Assembly: GCA_039602395.1 (NCBI GenBank)
Contig: JBCNJP010000027.1
Location: 32,036,551-32,100,550, forward strand
DNA: 64,000 nt
DNA from: Deinandra increscens subsp. villosa
Lineage: Eukaryota; Streptophyta; Magnoliopsida; Asterales; Asteraceae
Direction: 5' to 3'
Each line of letters opens with the position of its first letter. Position 1 is the first letter of the stretch. Made by a program: the position numbers and the translations under genes. Positions 55,133 to 64,000 of this stretch are shown piece by piece. Under the pieces are notes generated by a model. The model made no database searches. It was given only the letters and a program-made list of their open reading frames with translations, and was not told the origin of the DNA.

Positions 55133-57640
55133 ATGGTCGAAGAAAACGCAACGATTCGGTTGGTTTCTTCAACTTTGTGTCATTTCGCTTGTCGTTGTAA
55201 CAAATAGAGATGTTTTTATCCTTGAACTTTGTATTTTTGTGGTTGAAATGGTCTCACAAAAAGAAAAAGAAAGTATGAGTTGGTGTGAACTCATCACAAA
55301 GTTCATAAAGATTTTTGTTTCCCAGATCTTCATCCGTTGAAGATGCTCATTTTATTTTTGATTGATTAAAATAAAGGGAAACTAAAATCAAAACCCAAAA
55401 GGTGAATAGTAAAAGAGTGGTAGCCTCACTTACTTTACTGACTCTTGTAAAGTAACCACTCTACTCATCACTTTAGTCAACCACCCTTGTTTCTCTCTCC
55501 TCTTACACACATCACCTAAACACTCAACCTTTATTCAACTCAAAAGCATATTTTATTTTTGTTGATTATTAGTGTTTATGTTAATTTATTTTAACAAGTG
55601 ATGAAGAACAAAAAAAAAAAAAAATCACGAGACTGCAGCTCGTAATACAGATTTTTACGGGTTCTTATTTAAGAGAAAAAGGGTTAATTCAACATGTTGA
55701 TATCCGGGTTTTATTCAAGCATCGGATCTGGGCTGCCGTTTCGCTCACGTTCTGAGTTATCATTAGTTGGCCGTTGGTTCGAGATTGGGTTTCCGTCATG
55801 ATATATGACGAGGGTTGCGGATATTATGGTTCGTCGATGTTATTACATGTTTATAAAGATGATAACGACGATGTTGGTTATGTTCGGGGCTTCAAATATT
55901 TATTTAATGAATATTTTGTGGGTAGAAGACATAAAATAAAAATGTCTACATGCTTTTGTCGTGGAGTAGAAGAAAAGAGTAAGAGAAAGTGGCAAGTTGT
56001 ATGGTTCTGTTGTGTATGAGGAGAAAAAGACAAAGCATAGCTGTCTTGTATTTTTTGTTGCTTTTTGGAGTTGACAACAGAAAAATAAACCTATTTTCTG
56101 CATATGTATAGCTCCCGTCTCCATCAACCTACAGTATCCAAGTCTCTCTCTCTATTCTTAGTGAACCAAACCCACACGGAAGAACTCGCTTTTGTCCGAG
56201 AGAACCACCACCGGAGGAAGTTTTCTTTCGAGAGAACTCGGAAATAGTTCCGGATCAACCATACATCTGCTCCGAGAGAACTTTTATGGGGAGAAAAATG
56301 TTCCGGAGTAATCAGTCCTGTTCCGAGGGAACTTTTCAGGGGGAGAAAATTGTTCCGGAGTAACTCGACATCGTTCCGGAGGAACTCGAAAAACCTCCGA
56401 AGTAACACAAAAATGTTCCGGAGTAACTTTTCTGTGAAAGAAAATAGTTCCGGAGGAACTCAAAAAGTTCCGAGGGAACTTGAAACTTACTCCGGAATTT
56501 TTCATTTAGTCCGGAAACTTCACTGTTTGGACTTCAGACCCGTGAGAGATGGTTCAGCTATTAGATAAGCCTCTGTTCGTGTCTCAGTTCGCCGGAATAA
56601 GCCCTTCAGGTCGCCGGCTCTTGGTTCTGCGTGTCTCCAGGTCGCCGGAAGTGGCTCAGGTGGCTGTCGGAGAAGGAGGCTGCTGCTGCCTCTGTCTGTG
56701 TTGTGTTTAGGGTACAAAAGAGAACTCTTATGGCAGCTTAAAAGAAATCGAGTTGGGCTTACCAAATCTTCATGTTTGGGCCACTTATCCTTATTATTTC
56801 CTTCTGTTGGGCTGCTTCATGTAATTGGGTCTACACACTTCTTATTTGTTTGGGCTGATTAAAGATTATAAGAAGTTTGGGTTGACCTGAATTCAAAACA
56901 GAATTGGGATAGAGCAGAATTTATTAACAGTGAGCTACTGGTTTATCGAAGAAAATTACTACAAGTCAACGGGGTGTAAGCCGTTAAATCCATTGCAACA
57001 AATTGGTGTACAACCAAGGTACACTTGTAGAATCAAACTTAATTTTCTTTTGATACTTGCCTCGTTATAAGCAGACGTGTTTAGAAGCCGGTTCAAAATT
57101 GAAGAAAATATGCTAGTTTGAAAGTTTTTCTACATTGAAGAATTTGTTTGCTAATGTTGGATTAAGCTCTAATTCTCGAAGAGTCCTTGAGCCATCGTTG
57201 TTATGGTAAAAACAAAGGCAAGATTAGAAGCTTGTGACTTGTTGAGGTAATTTACTTGAAGTGGTATTATCTTTGGGTGATGCATCGGTTTGGTATTCTT
57301 GGCAAGTATTTTCAAGACGGTTGAATTATGGGATTAATTCTCTAATTTTTCTTTGATCCTTTATCTTGTTGACCTTTAACTACACTGAGGATGATGTTGG
57401 CATCCTTAAACATAGTGTGCATGTTAAATCTTGGTAAACACCCTATGGGCTTTGCGGAAAAAGCTAAAAGAAGAACAATTCTTTATCTTAGGGGGAGCTT
57501 CACAAAGGGGAGAAGAAAAGTGAAAGACTTGAAACCGTATGAAGATTTTCTTGAAGTCAAGTTGCAAGAATACAAGGGAACCGATTGTCACAAGAGTTGA
57601 GTTATGTATCCGTTTGTTCATCTACCAAATAGGGGGAGAT
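55133..57640 (+). other. internal region of LTR element(s), no gag or pol recognised
   Basis: This stretch lies between a 5' LTR with PBS and an unrelated 3' LTR with PPT, so it is chimeric or recombined. Frames at 55095-55340 and 55774-56019 show no domain. 56200-56530 is a TCCGGA array (listed separately). A lysine-rich 69-codon frame at 57391-57600 lies just before the PPT and is unassigned. Confidence 0.5.
56180..56530. repeat. array of GTTCCGGAGTAACT-type words
   Basis: About thirteen copies of TCCGGA or TCCGAG, most in the frame GTTCCGGAG.AACTCG, are spread over 350 bp with irregular spacing. The same words fill 54412-54645 in and next to the LTR of the same element. Opposing reading frames are by-products of the array. 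Confidence 0.8.
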
Positions 57641-58240
57641 TGTTGGGAATTTCCGTGATCGACGAGTTCGAGATTTGGTTGATGAAACTCAACGTACCAC
57701 TTATCGTTTGACCGTTTGCACAACATGCGGTGAAGTTCATGACACGAGACTCTCATTAACCGAAGACATGGCAAAGTGACTTTATTATTTATTGTAACAT
57801 TATGTATTTGTCACTAGTTACTAGTTGTTGTTTATTTACTAGTTTGCCATTGTTAGGTTAGTATATATAGTCTTTCTCATGTGAAAGACTAAGTATGCAT
57901 GTATGCTTGAGTGTATGATTGAGAGAGCTTAGACATGATACTTTGAAGTTGTGTGGGTTCATGAACTCTTGTTCATGAACCTATAGCATGTGTGGGATAG
58001 GTAAACATGTAATCATTCGACTCCATATATGATTTCACTTATCTTCATCTTGTTTATCACTACTTCTATTTTTATCCTCATCATCATCATCACATCTCAA
58101 ACACCCAAGTAGAAGATCCGGTCCGTAATGTTCTTCCGGGTGTTCATATTTGTTCTACAAAGACGAAGCTCACAAAGTCACCGATCCGCTTCCGCTGTGC
58201 CATCGGGGTTTGGCTTGGCTCACCGACCCCGGTTTCTACA
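57630..58240 (+). mobile_element. 3' LTR with PPT, family related to 45187
   Basis: A PPT, AGGGGGAGAT, at 57631-57640 directly precedes TGTTGGGAATTTCC, and the LTR ends GGTTTCTACA at 58240 (600 bp). No PBS follows, so it is a 3' LTR. A TATATATAG box is at about 57864. It shares blocks with the LTR at 45187 but not with the LTR at 54517, so the upstream 5' LTR belongs to another family. Confidence 0.7.
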
Positions 58241-58838
58241 ATTTTTTTTACTATTTCTGATTGTCATGAAAATTTGTTTATGAGTCATAAATAAGTTTTA
58301 AGGCGTATTGTAATAATATCGCTTGATTTTTCTAAATTTTATATTTTATATGTATTTTATTTGTCATTACAACAAATTTGACGTAATTTCTAAAGAAAAT
58401 AAGGAAAATCCAGTTTTTTGTCAAAATTTGATGGTTTTATGTGACCTATTTAAGGGGTTTTGAAATGAAATTTATTTCTTATTTTTTCTGATCCTCTCAA
58501 AAAAAAATTTATCTGTCATAAATAATTTTGAAATCGTATTGTAGTAATTTCATTTGACATTAATTTTTTTTATTTTTCTTGAATTTTACTAGAAAATCAG
58601 GAAAATAAGGTTTTTTTTTGTCAAAATTTTAATTATGGTTTTTTATAAGTTTAACATACGCAATACATTTCTTATGATATTAACATGTAAATTAAAACAA
58701 TTTATAAGCAAAACACAAATAATATCATAACACATTACCATAAACCATTTGTTAAATTTAACATAATACCAAAAAAAAGTTGACAGTTTGTTACTAACAA
58801 ACACATAATTACAAATGAAATGAAACATAAACCTACAA
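58241..58838. other. AT-rich spacer
   Basis: No gene. Repeated phrases such as TCATAAATAA.TTT.AA..CGTATTGTA.TAAT (58284 and 58519) indicate a local old duplication. Confidence 0.4.
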
Positions 58839-59524
58839 CTAAGGAGCATGATCGTCGTCCCCATCGTCGTCCTGGTCATCCATCACCTGGTCAGCGTCAG
58901 CATCCGGGTCCACAAAGGGCTCTAGATGAGGCGGTGCTGAAGCACCACACCGTTACTCTCCGCCAGCTGTCGCATACTCTCCGCCGTCCACGCGTTAAAC
59001 GCGATGTCGTGTCGTACTAAGTGAGTCAGCTCACGCAAATGGCGAAGAGTCTCCCGCATAAACTCGGGAGTGGGTGCAACCGGTGGGATGATGACACGTG
59101 GATGTATCTGAGGAGGTGGCGGTGGTGGTGGAGCCGGGCCCGCGGCCTGTCCCTGCTGTGCGGGCTGTCCCTCCTGTGCGGTCGCATCCTCCGCACCTAT
59201 CTGCTGCAGGTAGGCGATCCGAGCCGCATCGGCGTCATGGGGTCCATTAAACACATGCAACCCCCTCGTCTGCAAAATAAAACAAACGTTAGTAAACATA
59301 GTAAACAACACTATATATTGTAATTACCTAATTTCCATACCTGCAGCCCAACCATAAACATCATCCCCCACCGGCTTCACTATATGCATGTTCTGAGCTA
59401 CCTGGAGATCGAGCCAGGCCCAATGTATCTGCTGGCTCAGCCCAGCTATCACCTCCGGTATAAGAAGCCCCATATTCACGGCGATGGCCGTGATCATGCC
59501 ACCGCATACAATGGGGCTTTCAGA
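58839..59524 (-). pseudogene. ORF1-like C-terminal fragment, possibly Athila type
   Basis: Exon 1 (59524 down to about 59330) starts after an acceptor (TTTCAG) and reads SESPIVCGGMITAIAVNMGL and then IPEVIAGLSQQIHWAWLDLQ. Exon 2 (from about 59269) reads LHVFNGPHDADAARIAYLQQ, a proline/glutamine linker, and TPEFMRETLRHLRELTHLV. One frame stops at 58922; a one-base shift near 58945 opens a strongly acidic tail (DPDADADQVMDDQDDDGDDD) to a stop at 58839. The G-x-I-T-x-IA pattern and acidic tail recall the ORF1 protein of Athila-like gypsy elements. This is a weak resemblance and another origin is possible. Confidence 0.35.
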
Positions 59525-59588
59525 CTGAAACATAAGTTCGTTAGTTTTGTAAATATTAACAAGTAAAACGTAGAAATAATAAGTAAAA

Positions 59589-60600
59589 TTACTTACCGAC
59601 AATGTATGGAGATTTCGGAAGTATGCGTAAAAACTGTTCCCATCCAGGAGCGTCAAAGCCTTTATTGCATTTGTTAAAGATGTTTTGCTCTATGTGCCAC
59701 CTATAGAGGTTATGCTTCGCGGACGGAAATACCTGGCCGCAAGATTTGACAAGAGCTATGTCTCTGTCCGTGACAATTACGATTGGCTCTAGCCGTTTGT
59801 CTCCGATAGTTTCCTTTAGCCGAGACAACATCCAGGTAAAGTCTTCATGTCGCTCCTGGCTTATGAAGGCGCTGGCGACAAGAAACGAGACACCTGTTGA
59901 CGTAACTCCCACCATCTAAACGTATGGAAACTTGTAGACGTTTGTGCCATACGTAGCGTCTATGCCGAGGATATGCGGGAACGCCCTCCACCATTTATAC
60001 GATTGCTTGTGTACAAGGAATACTACGTCAATATTATTTGTTCCTGGTGCTGTTCGATCCCTGTAAATGTACCAACCTTTAGAAAGGAGAGAGAAGAAAG
60101 CCTGCATCGGGTATCACCAATCCTGTCTTCACCTTTAATCCTTTGTAACAGGTTATACAACGTCCTTTTGCTGGATACGTTCTTCAGGTTGTTTTTCTTT
60201 ATTTCAGTCATCATGTGACGCGACCGCATTTTTTGACTTAACATCTGCCTCACATGAGCAGTCTCCTCGGCATTAAACTTCCTTGCCATTGGATGACCCT
60301 CTAGATCCGTCGACGGTTCGTGGTTATGTTCATGGTTTACTAAGGTTAGTTTCCACCCGCCTAAATTTTCCCTGTAATTGCCTAAAATCTCAAACAAACA
60401 ACTACATTTTTTGTTTCCAGTCTTTTTCGTGGTGGATTTCCCCCCTGTAAAAACCACTACGATCACACCATATCCAGATTGTATCGAACTCATCGAATGA
60501 TTTTTCTTTGTTGTCCGTTTTGTTACAAGAACGTAACCCCTAGGGTATGCTCGCTCATTTGCCCAGTTAAACAGTTCTTGTTTTGATAAGAAGATCTGAA
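59589..60600 (-). pseudogene. MULE transposase (FAR1/MuDR-related), broken
   Basis: Mutator-like transposases cut and paste DNA with a DDE active site; FAR1/FHY3 factors derive from them. After an acceptor (ATTTCAG, at about 60600) the frame starts IFLSKQELFNWANERAYPRG, then a C-x-C...HNH zinc cluster (NKKCSCLF and NHEHNHEP), the N-terminal DNA-binding part. The catalytic core follows: HILGIDATYGTN (first Asp near 59959) and VIVTDRDIALV (second Asp near 59767), then YRWHIEQN. A frameshift near 60105 and a TAG at 59916-59918 break it, and it ends PYIVG at a possible donor near 59592. The third acidic residue and the C-terminal zinc knuckle are missing. Terminal repeats were not found. Confidence 0.75.
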
Positions 60601-60890
60601 ATTATGTCATGGGTATATCAGATGAAAATACTTTTTTTCGTAAACCAAAAAATAATATAAATATTATAAACGATCGTTCCTTCATAAACGACCGTTTTAA
60701 CAAAAAAAAACAAACGATCGTTTCACACTGAACGATTGTTGTAAAAAATTCTCTCGTACTTTGACAAACCTCGTTTTCCGGTCCAAACCAAACGGTCGTT
60801 AGCAAACGACCGTGTGTATCCTGTATCAAAATCACTTCTTCTTATATCAAAATTAGGTCCCCTTTTAAGCCACCACTCTTCACTTACATA
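60601..60890. promoter_or_regulatory. upstream region of the bHLH gene with AACGNNCGTT palindromes
   Basis: Six related words lie between about 60668 and 60812: AAACGATCGTT, AAACGACCGTT, AAACGATCGTT, GAACGATTGTT, AAACGGTCGTT and AAACGACCGTG. Most are perfect or near palindromes of AACG..CGTT. AACGG/AACNG cores are bound by plant MYB proteins, so they may be promoter elements of the gene that starts at 60994. They could also be leftovers of the transposase element to the left. Confidence 0.5.
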
Positions 60891-60891
60891 A

Positions 60892-60900
60892 TATAAATAG
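60892..60900 (+). promoter_or_regulatory. TATA box of the bHLH gene
   Basis: TATAAATAG, a consensus plant TATA box, lies 94-102 bp upstream of the ATG. Transcription would be expected to start about 30 bp downstream, near 60925. Confidence 0.65.
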
Positions 60901-60937
60901 ATCGATGTATGTGAACACACACAAAAGCCTAAAGTTG

Positions 60938-60993
60938 CCATAAATCAAAGGAGAGAGAGAGAAGCCATAAATCAGACGAGAGAGAGAGAGAGT
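60938..60993 (+). promoter_or_regulatory. duplicated GA-repeat 5' leader
   Basis: Two tandem units, each ATAAATCA..G.GAGAGAGAGAG, lie directly before the ATG (GA runs at about 60951-60962 and 60979-60992). GAGA runs in plant leaders are often bound by BASIC PENTACYSTEINE proteins; that role is inferred here. Confidence 0.55.
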
Positions 60994-63575
60994 ATGGCTT
61001 TAGAAACACTTTCTTCCAATGAACTCCTCAACTTCATAATCTATGACACCATCTCTGCAACCCCTTTTACCCGCGATGACTCGTCTGAAACCGCTATTGC
61101 TAATCCGTGTACCACCTTCCTCTTCCACCTCCAAAATCAGAACTCTAACCCTAACCCTAATCTTCTTCCTCAAGAACTTTCAGGAGCTTCCATGGAGATT
61201 ATGGATTCTAATTCCTCTCTAACAGCAACAACCGCCAAGATGTCTATGGCGGTGCAAGCTTATTGCACCGGCAACATCCAAGAAAACAATAATTACAGCA
61301 GTAATAAAGATATCTGTCAGAAATTAGGGGTACAAAAGAAAAAGAGGAGAAGAAAACCTAGGGTTTGCAAGAACAAAGAAGAGGCTGAAACCCAAAGAAT
61401 GACTCACATTGCTGTCGAGAGAAATCGTCGGAAACAGATGAATGAGCATCTCGCCGTCATGAGGTCTCTAATGCCGGAATCTTACGTCCAAAGGGTCTGT
61501 TTTCTTTCTCTTTTTTTATTTATTTATTTTAATTATATCTAGATCCAAATTCTATTGAATACATATGTAGGGTATGTTTTGGACTTCTTTATATCACAAG
61601 TGTTTGAATTTATAGATAATGTTTTCAAAATAAACTTGTAAGTAATACATATAAAAAACATTTCGGATAAATTGGTTAACTCATAAATTAGAATCAAGTA
61701 AGATTTTGTACTATTCCATTTATATATCTAAATTTTATATTCTGAAAAGTTTAATGTGTAGCTTAATTGTGGTTGATTTAGATGATGTAAAATGAAGCTG
61801 ATATCTTTTAAACCCAGTCACAAACTAATTTAAACCGCACAGTTTGCAACAGGATAAGCCAAGGACGTTCAAATCTCTCTCTCTATATCTATCTCCCATG
61901 GTACATTAGTACACAATATATATCTTGAAACACTGTAAATAACAGTGGTTTATCTCTATAAAAGCATTCTCTTCTTTTTAGAGATCCCTTTTCTTGTCAA
62001 TTTGTCGGATGCAGTGAACAATAATGACATGTCAAAGTGTTACATTTCACATATATGGTTGACTTGATTACATATTTAGACCTTTATTAGTGATGATAAT
62101 TAATAATTAATTATTTAGTTCATTCCCGAAATTAACACTAGCTTATATTTTTTGTTACTTATATATATATATGATGGTTATTGGCCACTTGTGTTGTTTC
62201 CCAGGGTGACCAAGCTTCCATAGTTGGGGGTGCTATAGAATTTGTAAAAGAGCTTGAACATCTCTTGCAGTCTCTTGAAGCTAAAAAATTCATCTGGACT
62301 CAACAACAAGAGGAAGAAGATATAAATCTAACAAAGTTATCATCTTCACCACCTCCATTTTCACAGTTTTTTTCTTACCCACAATACACTTGCTCTCAAA
62401 TTCCAAACAATTACACTTCAAAAAGCAAGGAATCGATTGCGGATATCGAGGTTAATTTGATCGAAACGCATGCTAATCTTCGGATTCTATCGCATAAAAG
62501 GCTTACTCAGCTCTCGAAAATGGTGGCTTGTTTTCAAACACTATATTTGTCTGTACTCCACCTCAATGTCACCACCTTGGACCCTTTGGTTCTCTACTCC
62601 ATCAGTGTTAAGGTACTTGAATTAATTTTTTTTTTGAACGGCTTGATTGTAATAAACAAACTAATGTTACAATTAATGCAGGGTTGTAATGTAATATTAC
62701 AACTATGTATTGATTGAATCCCTAATAAGTATTCATTATTCTTTTCAATGCATGTTTGCATAATCATATACAAAAACATGTTAATAAATAGATTCATGTA
62801 ATTTATAATATATTTTGTTCATGCAAAAGTATGTGGGGATGAAAATGACTAGACATTGGATCACTTCACAATGCATAAAATCCAGCTTTCAAAATACTAT
62901 TAGTACTTATTTTTAGACTAGTAATTAACTCACACATGCTCTATTATATTCTTTAAATCTACATCACTTTATGCATGACTAAGACTTGAACACTCTACGA
63001 GAAAACACGTCTTAACAACTTGATACCATTGAATTAGAAGCGATTCTTTAGGACATTCTAGTTTTATGATTACACACAAATTTTTGTTTTTGGGATAATA
63101 AAATTTCATCAGGGCCCAGGAAAGAAATAAGAAGGGGTCTTTTCAGGTTTCTATTTTCTTTCAAATTTAGACCTTATTATTGTCCAATAATTTACCTAGA
63201 GGACATTAACAAGACGTGATTTTGGTGTTCTTTAGGAAAAAATTACAAAAAAGTACAATGGGGACTGGGAGGGTGTTTTTGGGAATTACACCAGGTGTGA
63301 CCAAAAATCCCGTTAATATTTTGGAATTGCATGATGTGTAAAAAAGGATGCTAGGTTTCCATAAATGTTGTTTCCTAGTACCCTTAGTTTATTTGTCTTG
63401 TAAATTAAGTGAAGGAAATATTCAACATATAAATTTTAAAAAATTGATGAAAAAATTGCAGGTGGAAGAAGGATGCAGACTCAACTCGGCAGAAGAAATA
63501 GCAGGTGCAGTTCACCAGATGCTCAGAATAATTGAGGAGGAAGAGGCCCTATGTGTTGTTGATTCTACAAACTAG
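60994..63575 (+). CDS. bHLH transcription factor, subgroup Ia (bHLH71-like)
   Basis: Three exons: 60994-61494, 62205-62612 and 63462-63575, coding 340 residues. Introns of 710 and 849 bp have GT...AG ends and fall between codons. The bHLH domain (about residues 131-190) spans the first junction. Its basic region has H138, E142 and R146 (HIAVERNRR), the H-E-R set of G-box binders. An ACT-like dimerisation domain follows (about 245-335: DIEVNLIETHANLRILS, then LHLNVTTLDPLVLYSISVK). The start MALETLSSNELLNF and RRRKPRVCKNKEEAETQRMT resemble Arabidopsis bHLH71, a relative of SPCH, MUTE and FAMA and reported partner of FAMA. It should act in the nucleus as a dimer, perhaps in the stomatal or another epidermal lineage; the role is inferred from family. 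No broken residues are seen; it is slightly longer than its relatives because of the low-complexity segments 45-110. Confidence 0.95.
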
Positions 63576-64000
63576 ATATAGCTGTCTGAGTGTTTACCAT
63601 TTTACCCCTATGAGCCACCGTAAAATCACCATATTGCCACCCCTTCTCTCTCTCTCTCTCTTTCTTGCTGAGTTGTAGAACGTGCTCTTACTTTCGTTCA
63701 TAACAGTAGTTGTCTGGTCGAGTTAGATGTTTCCAAAGATTAACCGAGTGATGTGAGTTATTTATGCTATCAACATGTATTTATAAAATAATTATCAAAT
63801 TGCATTTTGACCATGGAGGCCGGTGATTTGCAGAATGTATGTATACAATTTCTCTTAACAATCTAATAGTAAATGTTGTTATTTTGTGATGTTTAGAATT
63901 ACTGACTTCACCTAGTAAAATATTATGAAAAATTAACTTTAAATTTCAGTTCAAAAACCCATATATACATGAGTAAATTAAATGAAATAAGTCAGAGAGA
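63576..64000. other. 3' flank of the bHLH gene
   Basis: Probable 3' untranslated region and downstream DNA. A CT microsatellite (CTCTCTCT) lies at about 63643-63662. Several AATAAA-like words occur after 63780, none decisive. No further gene begins before the window ends. Confidence 0.5.

Noticed and set aside
56124..56505. Two minus-strand frames of 94 and 73 codons rich in Pro, Glu and Phe
   Set aside because: Both are by-products of the TCCGGA array read in different frames.
59021..59323. 100-codon plus-strand frame with RWRWWWSRARG
   Set aside because: It is the complement of the proline-rich linker in the minus-strand ORF1-like fragment.
61146..61165. Telomere-like CCCTAA repeat
   Set aside because: It is three units within exon 1 of the bHLH gene and encodes an Asn-Pro run; not a telomere remnant.

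Overview
The window is plant nuclear DNA, very probably from a eudicot. It is AT-rich and intron-containing, it has one well-supported host gene of a plant-only bHLH subgroup, and nearly everything else is transposable elements (TEs). The style of the copia gag protein and of several repeats recalls Asteraceae, but that placement is an impression and was not tested. A run of exactly 500 N at 53912-54411 shows that this is a scaffolded assembly.

Layout. 1-8100: AT-rich intergenic DNA with a tRNA-derived SINE and a short non-autonomous hAT element. 8109-11834: a 3.7-kb solo LTR with a 5-bp target duplication. 12467-13501: a truncated copy of the copia family that also occurs at 31-43 kb. 13.7-21.4 kb: a second SINE, a hAT element packed with AAACCGG motifs, an LTR with a primer-binding site, two PIF/Harbinger elements and a decayed gypsy-like gag. 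21.4-31.2 kb: mostly unassigned DNA with local duplications, LINE debris, a complete small Helitron and another hAT element. 31193-42625: a young, structurally complete copia-type LTR element (LTRs differ at 4 of 454 positions, TSD CTAGA) on the minus strand. It keeps a gag but no polymerase, and it hosts a 5.4-kb CACTA transposon that itself carries broken pieces of a pentatricopeptide-repeat (PPR) gene. 45-52 kb: a nested block made of an LTR with both PPT and PBS, an inverted-repeat element, and a 914-bp tandem duplication later hit by PIF/Harbinger and Helitron elements inside a hAT element. 52-58 kb: a truncated LINE, a MITE, the assembly gap and two unrelated LTRs. 58.8-60.6 kb: a broken MULE transposase and a separate ORF1-like fragment.

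The one intact host gene is at 60994-63575 (+): a three-exon bHLH transcription factor of subgroup Ia, closest in appearance to bHLH71 and so related to the stomatal-lineage regulators SPCH, MUTE and FAMA. It has a TATA box, a GA-repeat 5' leader and, 90-230 bp upstream of the TATA box, a cluster of AACGNNCGTT palindromes. No cellular operon or pathway cluster is present. I found no evidence for a wholly new biological system. The most unusual material is the nested TE architecture and the motif arrays that particular LTR families carry in their LTRs and leaders.
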